44,609 nucleotides of DNA from Citrobacter freundii (GTDB taxonomy: Bacteria > Bacteroidota > Bacteroidia > Chitinophagales > Chitinophagaceae). The DNA lies in NCBI GenBank assembly GCA_003243445.1, contig QFQQ01000051.1:1-44609 (forward strand), given 5' to 3'. Position 1 is the stretch's first letter. Each line of letters begins with the position of its first letter. Shown here one piece after another: positions 32,121 through 40,975 of the stretch. The notes under the pieces were generated by a model, which was not told the DNA's origin, made no database searches, and saw nothing but the letters and a program-made list of their open reading frames with translations. The position numbers and the translations under genes are program-made.

Positions 32121-34280
32121 ATGAAAACGAGATTGTTTCTTGCATTGTGTGTTTTTTGTTGCCTGGGTAAAAGCCATGGACAAAAAAAAGCCGGTAAGCC
32201 GGATTCAAAGTTTAATGCTTACCTGTTTGCGTATTTTACCGGCAATTCAAAAGAGGAGGAGTCCATTCATTTTGCGATCAGCAAGGATGGATATAATTTC
32301 CGCGCGCTGAATAATGATAAAGCCATTATCTCTTCCGCCGCGATCAGTTCTACCGGCGGCGTCCGCGATCCGCATATCCTGCGCGGCCAGGATGGTAAGA
32401 CCTTCTATATGGTGGCTACGGATATGGTCTCCGCGAAGGGTTGGAACTCCAACCGCGCAATGGTATTGCTGAAATCAACCGATCTGATCAACTGGACATC
32501 CAGCGTGGTAAATATCCAACAACGCTTCAAAGGACAAGACAGCCTCCTGCGCGTATGGGCACCGCAAACGATCTACGATGACAGCGCAAAGAAGTACATG
32601 ATCTATTTTTCCATGAAGCATGGAAAAGATCCGGATAAGATCTATTATAGCTATGCAAACAACGATTTCACTGATCTGGCGACTGAGCCAAAGCAATTGT
32701 TCTTCAGCCCGACCAATGGCGCCTGCATAGACGGTGATATCACAAGGAAAGACGGTAAATATTATCTCTTCTTTAAAACAGAAGGAGAGGGAGCCGGGAT
32801 TAAAGTGGCTGTATCATCGAAACTGACCCATGGTTATGTGCTGAATGACCGGTATGTGCAGCAAACAAAGGACCCGGTTGAAGGCGCCGGTGTATTCAAA
32901 CTGAATGGCAGCAATGACTATATCCTGATGTATGATGTTTATACAAAAGGAAAATATCAGTTCACCCGCTCTAAAGACCTCGTGAATTTTTCGGTGATCG
33001 ACCAGGAAGTGAAAATGAATTTTCATCCGAGACATGGTACCGTCATGCCGATCTCCCAGGCAGAAGCAGAACGGCTTTCTGAAAAATGGCTGACACCAAT
33101 TGATGTGTTCAGTAATCCCGAATCAGCTTCCATCAGGAAAACAAATATCGTGATCGATACGGTTGCGAAAACTGTTTTCTTGCCGGTATTTCCCGGTACG
33201 GATCTGAAGAATTTTGACCCGGCATTTCCCGCAACAGGTAGTTCTGCCAGATCAGCAGCGTATGGTCAAAAAGATTTTACCAAAGGCCCCGTTGATTTTA
33301 TCATTAAGAAAAAATCTTCACCGCCTGTTCTGTATAAGATCACCGCGGCAGAAGTACACAATCCCGTGCTGGATGGCTTGTACGCAGATCCTGATATCCT
33401 TTATTCCGAAAAAACAAAACAGTTCTATATCTATCCGACCTCCGATGGTTTTACAGGATGGTCAGGTAATTACTTCAAGACATTTTCTTCCAAAGATCTT
33501 GTTAACTGGAAAGATGAAGGCGTGATACTTGATCTTCCCAAAGATGTAAGCTGGGCAAACCGTAATGCCTGGGCGCCGACGATCGTTGAGAAAAAGATCA
33601 ACGGCCAGTATAAATATTTTTACTACTTCACCGCTGCGCAAAAGGTCGGTGTTGCAGTGGCGGACAATCCAACAGGCCCATTCAAAGATTCAGGAAAGCC
33701 ATTGATCGATGCGCTGCCTGCAGGTGTGAAAGGAGGACAACAGATCGATCCGGATGTATTCACTGATCCGGTGTCCGGTAAAAGTTATTTGTATTGGGGG
33801 AATGGTTATATGGCGGGAGCGGAGTTGAATGATGATATGATCTCATTGAAACCGGGTACTATGACGGTGCTCACGCCTGATGCAAGCTTCCGCGAAGGAA
33901 CGCATGTATTCTGGAGAAATGGTAAATACTATTTCATGTGGTCTGAAGATGATACGCGCAGCGTGAATTATAAAGTACGCTATGGCCTTGCTGAATCTCC
34001 GCTGGGAAAGATCACGGTGCCTGCTGAAAATCTTGTGATTGAAAAGGATCCGGCTGCGGGGATCTATGCAACCGGTCATAACTCCACGATCCGGTTGCCC
34101 GGCACAGATGAATGGTATATCGTGTACCATCGCTTCCAGGTACCGAAAGGTATTACGATGGGCGATGCCGCAGGATATAACCGGGAAGTTTGTATTGATA
34201 AGATGAGTTTTGACGAGAAAGGAAATATCATCCGTGTTGTACCGACGATCAAGGGAATTACGCCGGTTACATTGAAATAA
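32121..34280 (+). CDS. Secreted enzyme with two GH43 domains (arabinofuranosidase/xylosidase type)
   Basis: This 719-residue protein has a short signal peptide (about 1-20) and two five-bladed GH43 propellers. Domain 1 (about 30-330) has Asp83 (VRDPHIL), Asp204 (CIDGDITR) and Glu254 (PVEGAG). Domain 2 (about 410-710) has Asp423 (YADPDI), Asp543 (QIDPDVF) and Glu592 (REGTHVF). Both therefore keep the base, the pKa modulator and the acid. GH43 enzymes remove arabinose or xylose from plant polysaccharides; domain 2 looks most like arabinan-active members. The next gene, 31 bp on, encodes a GH51 arabinofuranosidase, which supports arabinan or arabinoxylan as substrate. Confidence 0.9.
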   Translation: MKTRLFLALCVFCCLGKSHGQKKAGKPDSKFNAYLFAYFTGNSKEEESIHFAISKDGYNFRALNNDKAIISSAAISSTGGVRDPHILRGQDGKTFYMVATDMVSAKGWNSNRAMVLLKSTDLINWTSSVVNIQQRFKGQDSLLRVWAPQTIYDDSAKKYMIYFSMKHGKDPDKIYYSYANNDFTDLATEPKQLFFSPTNGACIDGDITRKDGKYYLFFKTEGEGAGIKVAVSSKLTHGYVLNDRYVQQTKDPVEGAGVFKLNGSNDYILMYDVYTKGKYQFTRSKDLVNFSVIDQEVKMNFHPRHGTVMPISQAEAERLSEKWLTPIDVFSNPESASIRKTNIVIDTVAKTVFLPVFPGTDLKNFDPAFPATGSSARSAAYGQKDFTKGPVDFIIKKKSSPPVLYKITAAEVHNPVLDGLYADPDILYSEKTKQFYIYPTSDGFTGWSGNYFKTFSSKDLVNWKDEGVILDLPKDVSWANRNAWAPTIVEKKINGQYKYFYYFTAAQKVGVAVADNPTGPFKDSGKPLIDALPAGVKGGQQIDPDVFTDPVSGKSYLYWGNGYMAGAELNDDMISLKPGTMTVLTPDASFREGTHVFWRNGKYYFMWSEDDTRSVNYKVRYGLAESPLGKITVPAENLVIEKDPAAGIYATGHNSTIRLPGTDEWYIVYHRFQVPKGITMGDAAGYNREVCIDKMSFDEKGNIIRVVPTIKGITPVTLK

Positions 34281-34311
34281 AATTTCGTTGGTTTTTACAA
34301 ACACATATTTT

Positions 34312-36870
34312 ATGTTCAGCCGATCACTCATTATCGCGATTACATTGATCTGTTCATTGCCGTGTCATGCAGGTGATCCCGATTCGGTCTGGTTGTTTTC
34401 TTATGCCTCAACGCAAAACGCCGGGAGGGACGGCTTGCACTTCGCCTGGAGCCGTGATGGGAGCGAATGGACCGCTGTAGGTAATGAATATGGTTTTCTT
34501 TATTCCGATTATGGCCGTTGGGGCTCGCAAAAGAGAATGATCGATCCGGTATTGTTTCAAACAACGGATGGCATGTGGCATTGCGTATGGACCTTGAATG
34601 AAGAAGTCAACCAGTTTGCACATGCATCATCGACCGACCTGGTGAATTGGGGCAGGCAAAGTTACCCGTACCTGCAGCCGGTGACAGCTTTTCTTCATCC
34701 TGCAGTTGTATACGATCGGCAGACAAAGGATTACCGGATCATGTTTGACGGAAGCGATAGCAGGCAGTATATGATTTCTACCAATGATTTCAAGATTTAT
34801 ACCTCTCCGAAATTAATTAGCGCTGTTGAGCGGTCTTCCAAAAAATCGATCGTACTAAATGATCGCGAGGTTTCAGGAACAGCACATCGTGTTTCCTGGA
34901 AAACAGTAGAGCAATTGTTGGGTGAATATCAGTCGCGCCAATACCAGGGTACACTGGGTGCTGAAGACGCAAGAAAAGATTCCATTCGTTTTGCAGGAAT
35001 GAAACCGCCGCTGGTTTCTCTCAAGGTGCAGCCTTCATCGGCAAAGCCGATCAGTTCAATGTTAACAGGTGTGTTTTTTGAAGATATCAATTATTCCGCT
35101 GATGGAGGATTATATGCGGAACTGATACAGAACCGCGATTTTGAATATGCCCTAACAGATAAAGAGGGCCGTGATAAGAACTGGAACAATTCAACTGCAT
35201 GGTCCGCCACCGGTGAACTTTCCTTCCTGATCGATAGTGTATCTCCCGCACACACTAATAATCCGCACTATGCTGTTTTAAAAACAACAGGCAAGGGCGC
35301 GTTGATAAATACCGGATTTGATGGAATAGCCGTGAAGAAAGGTGAATCGTATCGTTTTAATGTATTGCTGAAAAGGCTGGATAAAACTTCGGGGGCACTA
35401 ACGGTAAGACTTGTGACGGCCGGGGGAGAAACAATCGCTCAGACATCTGTCAAAAATATCAGTCATAACTGGAAGAAATATCCGGCAACGCTTGTGGCTG
35501 CTGCGACTGTTGCTGATTGCCGGCTGGAATTGGAACCACAGTCAGCTTCTTCTTTAGCGGTGGATATGGTTTCTTTATTTCCTGCAAAGACATTCAAAGG
35601 AAGGGCAAATGGTTTACGTCCTGATCTTGCGCAGGCGATCGCTGATATACGTCCAAAGTTTGTTCGTTTTCCCGGCGGTTGTGTAGCGCACGGCGATGGT
35701 CTTGGCAATATATACAGGTGGAAAAATACGATCGGACCATTGGAAGCACGTGTGCCGCAGCGTAATCTTTGGGGCTATCATCAGACTGCCGGCCTGGGAT
35801 ATTTCGAGTACTTCCAGTATTGTGAAGATATTGGTGCGGAACCGGTGCCGGTTGTTGCAGCCGGCGTTCCCTGTCAGAATTCAGGCGTTGGCGGCGGTGG
35901 CCAGCAGGGCGGTATTCCTATGGCACAGATGGATGAATATGTACAGGATGTGCTGGATCTGATCGAGTATGCGAATGGCGACAGTAAAACAAAATGGGGG
36001 AAGATCAGGGCAGAGACAGGGCATCCCGCACCCTTCAATCTTAAATATATCGGCATCGGCAATGAAGACCTGATCACGGACGTATTTGAAGAACGTTACC
36101 TGATGATCTGCCGGGCTGTAAAAGCAAAGTACCCTGCTATCACGGTGATCGGTACGGTAGGACCATTCTTTGAAGGCACGGATTACCGCGAAGGCTGGGC
36201 GATTGCCACCCGCGAGAAAATCGATATGGTGGATGAACACTATTATCAGACACCGGGCTGGTTTATCAATAACCAGGATTTTTATGACAGCTACGACCGG
36301 TCAAAGTCGAAAGTATATCTCGGAGAATACGCTTCCCGCGGAACGGCTCTCTACAATGCGCTCGCTGAAGCAGCGTACCTGACAGCGCTTGAGCGCAACG
36401 GTGATATTGTGACGATGGCATCCTATGCACCCTTGCTTGCAAAGGAAAATCATACACAATGGAATCCTGATCTTGTATATTTCAATAATACAGAAGTAAA
36501 GCCAACGATCGGTTACGAAGTCCAAAAGCTTTACGGAAACAACTCCGGTGATATTTATCTGCCCGCAACAATTACAAATAATGCAAAAGAGGAAGCTGCC
36601 CGCAAACGGGTCGCTGCATCAGTAGTGAAGGATACGAAAACTGGTGATCTCATCATTAAGCTGGTAAATCTTTTACCGGTGGAAACCAGTCTCAGCATAG
36701 ACCTTGCAGGTCTGAACATTTTTTCTCAACAGGCAAAAATAATCCGGTTGAAAGGAAAGCCCGGAGACAAGAAAGCGGAGATTGAAAATACGACAGTCAA
36801 TATAGAAGCTACTTTTTCTGACTCATTACCTCCTTATTCTTTTTCAGTGCTAAGGATCAAAACGAAATAA
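34312..36870 (+). CDS. Fusion of a GH43-like module and GH51 alpha-L-arabinofuranosidase, secreted
   Basis: This 852-residue protein has a signal peptide (about 1-20) and an N-terminal propeller-like module (about 24-175: GLHFAWSRDGSEWTAVG, RMIDPVLFQTTDGMWH, FLHPAVVYD). That module is too short for a whole GH43 propeller and seems to have lost a full acid triad. After a linker (176-220) comes a GH51 enzyme: a binding-domain insertion (about 265-415), KFVRFPGGCVAHG (439-451), acid/base Glu575 in GIGNED, and nucleophile Glu662 in YLGEYAS. GH51 enzymes release terminal alpha-L-arabinofuranose. I took the ATG at 34312 at the signal peptide; a TTG lies 24 bp upstream. It forms an operon with the double GH43 gene. 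Confidence 0.9.
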   Translation: MFSRSLIIAITLICSLPCHAGDPDSVWLFSYASTQNAGRDGLHFAWSRDGSEWTAVGNEYGFLYSDYGRWGSQKRMIDPVLFQTTDGMWHCVWTLNEEVNQFAHASSTDLVNWGRQSYPYLQPVTAFLHPAVVYDRQTKDYRIMFDGSDSRQYMISTNDFKIYTSPKLISAVERSSKKSIVLNDREVSGTAHRVSWKTVEQLLGEYQSRQYQGTLGAEDARKDSIRFAGMKPPLVSLKVQPSSAKPISSMLTGVFFEDINYSADGGLYAELIQNRDFEYALTDKEGRDKNWNNSTAWSATGELSFLIDSVSPAHTNNPHYAVLKTTGKGALINTGFDGIAVKKGESYRFNVLLKRLDKTSGALTVRLVTAGGETIAQTSVKNISHNWKKYPATLVAAATVADCRLELEPQSASSLAVDMVSLFPAKTFKGRANGLRPDLAQAIADIRPKFVRFPGGCVAHGDGLGNIYRWKNTIGPLEARVPQRNLWGYHQTAGLGYFEYFQYCEDIGAEPVPVVAAGVPCQNSGVGGGGQQGGIPMAQMDEYVQDVLDLIEYANGDSKTKWGKIRAETGHPAPFNLKYIGIGNEDLITDVFEERYLMICRAVKAKYPAITVIGTVGPFFEGTDYREGWAIATREKIDMVDEHYYQTPGWFINNQDFYDSYDRSKSKVYLGEYASRGTALYNALAEAAYLTALERNGDIVTMASYAPLLAKENHTQWNPDLVYFNNTEVKPTIGYEVQKLYGNNSGDIYLPATITNNAKEEAARKRVAASVVKDTKTGDLIIKLVNLLPVETSLSIDLAGLNIFSQQAKIIRLKGKPGDKKAEIENTTVNIEATFSDSLPPYSFSVLRIKTK

Positions 36871-36895
36871 TATCAGCGGATATATCAACTCCCAT

Positions 36896-36966
36896 TCATT
36901 CTTCCCGTACTTCCCGCCTTACCGGTAAAAAATAAACCGGTAAGCCGGTAAGCACGGGAAGAATGA
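36896..36966. repeat. CCTTACCGGT-type hairpin repeat, copy 3
   Basis: TCATTCTTCCCG (36896-36907) pairs perfectly with CGGGAAGAATGA (36955-36966). The interior continues in steps of about 9 bp (TACTTCCCG, CCTTACCGG) and pairs across a short A-rich loop. It follows the GH51 stop by 25 bp. Confidence 0.78.
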
Positions 36967-37027
36967 CAATGAAAAGAAACACCTTTCCATCTGCCCGATT
37001 CTCCGGCAGCTTTCCCATCCACGTTCT

Positions 37028-37070
37028 CCATTCGTGCGCATCCGTGCTCATTCGCGAACCATTCGCGACC
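37028..37070. repeat. Short tandem units of about 11 bp (CACGAAT family), copy 2
   Basis: CATTCGTGCG, CATCCGTGCT, CATTCGCGAAC and CATTCGCGACC follow each other. In reverse complement the order matches 8634-8676. It lies upstream of the TPR gene. Confidence 0.55.
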
Positions 37071-37153
37071 AGGAAAATACCGGTTTTCAAGGATGTTCTC
37101 TATATTCATCTATTCGCACTTTCACACCATCAAAATCCCCAAAACGCCCAGAC

Positions 37154-39193
37154 ATGAACAAATTTTTTCTTTATACCGCATTGCTATTGCTTTTTGCGGC
37201 AACGGCTTCAGCCCAACCAAAAGCAAAGCCCAAAACCACTTCAACTCCAGCAATGAGCAAGCAGGCGGAGAAAATGATGGAAGATGCGATGAAGGCCCAG
37301 GGCATGAGCAAACAGGAGATCGAGGACATGAAAAAGCAGCTTGCTGAAGGACAAAAGGCTTTGCAGGAACTGCAGGCGCAGGGAATTGATCCAATGAAAA
37401 TGGCCGGCTCACAGCCGCAACTGGCGATCCCTGCAAAAAGAACGGCCGTGATCAGCAAGATCCCTGTGCTGGTTGGTGCAGCGCAGTATACTGCCTATGT
37501 AAAGCAGTTGCTGGCTGATTGCAAGCTGAAGATCGATAAAAATGTGATCGCTGAAGTGGACAAAGCCTTTGCGCAGCAAACAGGCAGCCTGTCAGGGCAG
37601 GCCAACCTGGTGCCGGCATATTTGCTGAAGCAACAGGCCAATGCCGCTGTTTATGCGGCAGCAAAAGCTGCCAATGCTTTTCCGGCCAATAAAAATGTGC
37701 AGAATAACCTCGGCGTAACCCTGCATCAGACGGGTTATGCGCAGAAAGCCATCCCTGTATTGCAATACCTGAATACGCAGGAGCCGGATGCAATATTGCA
37801 AACCAATCTTGGTCAGTCTTATCTTTCATTGGGAGATACTGCGAAAGCACGCAGCTTTTTTATAGGAGCATTGCGTATGGCTCCCGATAATGTAAGCGCA
37901 CTTTGTGGTACAGCGCTGATCCTTGATGCGGCCGGTAAAAAATCGGAGGCCGCAGTGTACATAAAAAAAGCAATGAAGAATGGGTATTCAAAAGTTGCAG
38001 ATGAACTGGCGAAGAAGAACAATATCAAATTCAAATTTGCAGAGATCAGGCAGGATGTTCCCGAATACTTTAATCCGCAGAAATATAAGCCGACAGAATC
38101 GGCAACAGACTTTTCAGAAGTAAGACCGCAGATGGCGAAGAGACAGGCGATGAATGATCTGTTTGCGCTGGTGCAGCAGAAGTATGATGCATTTAATGAG
38201 GAAAACGAAGAGTTGAAGAAACAGGGCGGTTTAAAAGAAATGGTGCCGAACTATGCTGGTTATATTGGTGCCATAACAGGCACAGGCGGAGTGATGGCCG
38301 GCAAAGCAAAGATCATGTATGAAGCGTGTTCCGCGGAGTTTGGTGAATTTCTTGGTGGCCGTTATTACAATGAGATCACGAACACGCAAGCCGCAAACCG
38401 CAACGAACATGAACTGTTAACCAAACAGGTGGCGGCTGTGCATCACACAACACTGGTGGAAGATTGTAAAAAGCAAAAGGAGATACTGAATCAATATCTG
38501 AAGAAAACAGCTTATGCGCGTGATCAGGCCATACGCAACACCTTGTATCAGCAGTATGATTATGTAAACCAAACGCTTTACTGGCTGAGTTTTCTCGTTC
38601 ATGGAAATGACTATAAAGGTGTGTATATGTACACAAAAGCAAAGTTGCTTGAAAGAATTGTCAAGTATGATGATCTGCAGCTTTTATATCCGGAGCCGGA
38701 GAGTGTGGTATATTTCTGTGAAGGCGTTGAAGCCGCGCAAAAAAAGAAGCCGGTGGAAGATTCAACTGCGGCTCCTGAAAGTGATTGCCCGGTTCAATTG
38801 GAAATTCCTTTTGGTGCCGGAAAAATGAAACTGGGCTGTGAGTCATTTTCAATAGAAGGCGGAGAGTTGCTGCAGGGATCTTTCGAAAGAAAATATGCTA
38901 CTGGTGAGATGACGATCTTTGTTGGCGTGGGTGTTGGCTTTTACGAAAAAGGCGGCGTGATCGGAGGAGTAGGCGGAGGCGTTGAAGCCGGGGCAAAAGC
39001 CGGCGTGTTTGTAACGGTCGACGGAAGCGGCAACGTCATTGATTGCGGCGATAAGGCGGAAGTAAGTATAGAAGGCGGTGTCGGACCATTGACGACAGAG
39101 GCGAAGATCACAGGTGTACTGGGTATGCAAAGCGGGGCCAGGCTGGAGGGTAGTGTAGGGGGGAATGATTCGGTGATATGGAAAATGGAGTAG
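37154..39193 (+). CDS. Exported TPR protein with a C-terminal Gly-rich beta domain, function unknown
   Basis: This 679-residue protein has a signal peptide (about 1-20) and a Met/Lys/Glu/Gln-rich coiled stretch (about 33-76). TPR-type helices follow (about 145-280: NKNVQNNLGVTLHQTGYAQK, DAILQTNLGQSYLSLGDTAK, NVSALCGTALILDAAGKKSE). The middle (about 300-560) is helical. The last 130 residues are glycine-rich with repeating beta-like strands (GVGVGFYEKGGVIGGVGGG). I do not recognise the full architecture. TPRs suggest binding to partner proteins at the periplasmic or outer-membrane face. I took the ATG at 37154 because it starts the signal peptide. It ends before a strong terminator. Confidence 0.8.
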   Translation: MNKFFLYTALLLLFAATASAQPKAKPKTTSTPAMSKQAEKMMEDAMKAQGMSKQEIEDMKKQLAEGQKALQELQAQGIDPMKMAGSQPQLAIPAKRTAVISKIPVLVGAAQYTAYVKQLLADCKLKIDKNVIAEVDKAFAQQTGSLSGQANLVPAYLLKQQANAAVYAAAKAANAFPANKNVQNNLGVTLHQTGYAQKAIPVLQYLNTQEPDAILQTNLGQSYLSLGDTAKARSFFIGALRMAPDNVSALCGTALILDAAGKKSEAAVYIKKAMKNGYSKVADELAKKNNIKFKFAEIRQDVPEYFNPQKYKPTESATDFSEVRPQMAKRQAMNDLFALVQQKYDAFNEENEELKKQGGLKEMVPNYAGYIGAITGTGGVMAGKAKIMYEACSAEFGEFLGGRYYNEITNTQAANRNEHELLTKQVAAVHHTTLVEDCKKQKEILNQYLKKTAYARDQAIRNTLYQQYDYVNQTLYWLSFLVHGNDYKGVYMYTKAKLLERIVKYDDLQLLYPEPESVVYFCEGVEAAQKKKPVEDSTAAPESDCPVQLEIPFGAGKMKLGCESFSIEGGELLQGSFERKYATGEMTIFVGVGVGFYEKGGVIGGVGGGVEAGAKAGVFVTVDGSGNVIDCGDKAEVSIEGGVGPLTTEAKITGVLGMQSGARLEGSVGGNDSVIWKME

Positions 39194-39252
39194 CGGGTAT
39201 GAAACAATGGGGAATGCCGTAAAGTAAGTGGGTTTTTTGGGCGGCATAATTG

Positions 39253-39300
39253 AGAGCGGATCGTTAACACAAGGATGTTTAACGATCCGCTCTGGTTTTT
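39253..39300 (+). terminator. Intrinsic terminator of the TPR gene
   Basis: A perfect 15-bp stem, AGAGCGGATCGTTAA (39253-39267) against 39279-39293, is followed by GG and a T-run (39296-39300). Confidence 0.85.
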
Positions 39301-39458
39301 ATCCACTATGTAAGTAATTGATATATGCAAGAATAAATATTATGCTTAAATAAGTTCTTACAAGTTATTGTGCAATACGGTTGCTGGTACGGTATTAGAC
39401 CTTCATTAATGTATATGTGTGGTTGGGAACCGTGATCGGATCAATTAAAATTTATCGA

Positions 39459-39677
39459 ATGTCAAACAATAATCGAAGTGGAAAAAATGATGTTGCCATG
39501 AGGCAACAGGTGGAGAAAGCTGCCAATGAATCTGCACAGTTGAAGAAATCTGGTCAAAAGAACCTGAAATCATCAAAGCCTTCAATTGTGAAATCTCCGG
39601 ATCAGGATGAAGCTTATCAGAAAGCTGAAAGCAAACGGCGGATCCGGGCGATCAATCCGACGAATGAAACATGGTAA
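39459..39677 (+). CDS. Small basic hydrophilic protein, unknown
   Basis: This protein is 72 residues from the ATG at 39459. It is rich in Lys, Gln, Ser and Asn with no membrane segment or Cys, for example QVEKAANESAQLKKSGQ and YQKAESKRRIRAINP. It is probably cytoplasmic and partly disordered. No family is recognised. A strong terminator follows 33 bp downstream, which supports its being a real transcription unit. An in-frame upstream ATG at 39417 adds 14 unlikely residues. Confidence 0.5.
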   Translation: MSNNNRSGKNDVAMRQQVEKAANESAQLKKSGQKNLKSSKPSIVKSPDQDEAYQKAESKRRIRAINPTNETW

Positions 39678-40055
39678 GCTCGCTAAAAGGTTAAAATAGT
39701 CTCCAGACGAGGTCATTGCAGAAATGTAATGACCTTTTTTATTTTACGTAGCGGTTAATGCGCCGAAGTGATTATATCAATAATCAATGACATGTAATCT
39801 ACACTTACACAATCAGCAATTTTTTATTGACGAAGTTTTAGCGTAGTGAAACGCTTGGTAGTTGGGTGTTTTAAGTGACAACTTTAAAACAATCAACGAT
39901 GCCATAATGATCAAACCAACCTGTTTTAACTACAACGTTTTCGTAGCCTCAGTGGAATTCAATGCAAACTCACCGCCTCTTAAGAGTTTATTCTTAATCC
40001 ACCTTTTTTATATCAGGCCATCTTCATTTATTTTCTAAATACAAAAGATCTTATC
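39678..40055. other. Intergenic region upstream of the PL14-like gene
   Basis: It holds the terminator at 39711-39740 and a stem GTTTTAA/TTTAAAAC near 39868-39891. I find nothing else. Confidence 0.4.
39711..39740 (+). terminator. Intrinsic terminator of the small basic protein gene
   Basis: GGTCATT (39711-39717) pairs with AATGACC (39728-39734) and is followed by a T-run. Confidence 0.8.
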
Positions 40056-40955
40056 ATGAAGAAAACGTTTTCCATAACCATACTTGCTATAGTAATCTTA
40101 TTGAATGTTGTATTTACTTCCTGCCGCAAGGAAGGTGCTGAAAGTTTTATCAGCGAACCGGCAAAGGAAGAAACTCCGGCTACACCAGCTTCTCTTACAT
40201 CAAGAGCGATCTACAGTACGCGTTCTGTTAACTGGGAGAACAGAACCAATCAAACAACTTATACAAGCGCGCAGGCAGAAGAGGATTTCGGAAATGTCTC
40301 CAGTTGGATTGACAGCCGTGCATTTATTTCCAATGGCAATGGCGGCGGTAAAAGTGCCCGCGTGACATTGTTGCCTAATGCGCTTTCCGGTGCGGGCGGA
40401 TTGATCACGGATATAGATGTATCCGATGGCTCCGCTTATGAACTCGATTATGATGTAAAATTTCATAGCCAGTTCAACTGGGGACGTGGCGGAAAAGTCG
40501 GATTTGGTTTCCGTGTTGGTGATGGCAACACAGGTGGTGATCCCGGCACGGATGGCAATGGCGGAAGTCTTCGGCTGATGTGGTATTCGCCCAATTCCAA
40601 TCCAAACCGTGTTTACTTCCAGCCTTATGTTTATTACCGTGATCAGCCCGGTCAGTATGGTGATTCATTCGGCAGGAGCTATCCTTCATCCGGCGCATTG
40701 GTCAAAGGAGCATGGTATCATGTGCACATGTACATCAAGAGCAATACCGGCAGCAGTACCAATGGCCGGGTGCAGATCATCATCAATGGCACTACTGTGC
40801 TTGATCAGAATATCCGCTGGACGACCAACGATGCCAAACGCCTGATCCGCCAGGTCAGTTTCCACACCTTCCGTGGCGGCAGTACGTCCGACTGGCAGGT
40901 GTCTTCGACGGATTATATTTATTATGATAATCTTGTTATCAACAAAATTAGTTAG
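40056..40955 (+). CDS. PL14-like polysaccharide lyase lipoprotein
   Basis: This 299-residue lipoprotein has a signal ending VVFTSC (Cys23), then a Pro/Thr/Ala linker (about 30-48) and a beta-jelly-roll domain (about 55-299). The domain resembles PL14-type alginate or glucuronan lyases and related uncharacterised proteins: YDVKFHSQFNWGRGGKVGFG, SLRLMWYSPN, YVYYRDQPGQYG, GAWYHVHMYIKSNTG and DYIYYDNLVI. The Gly/Asp-rich GDGNTGGDPGTDGNGG loop may bind calcium. Lyase activity is inferred from the fold only; a binding role is possible. It is anchored at the cell surface or periplasmic face and converges with the GH92 gene. Confidence 0.7.
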   Translation: MKKTFSITILAIVILLNVVFTSCRKEGAESFISEPAKEETPATPASLTSRAIYSTRSVNWENRTNQTTYTSAQAEEDFGNVSSWIDSRAFISNGNGGGKSARVTLLPNALSGAGGLITDIDVSDGSAYELDYDVKFHSQFNWGRGGKVGFGFRVGDGNTGGDPGTDGNGGSLRLMWYSPNSNPNRVYFQPYVYYRDQPGQYGDSFGRSYPSSGALVKGAWYHVHMYIKSNTGSSTNGRVQIIINGTTVLDQNIRWTTNDAKRLIRQVSFHTFRGGSTSDWQVSSTDYIYYDNLVINKIS

Positions 40956-40975
40956 GCCGTGGGGGAGGGATATTC

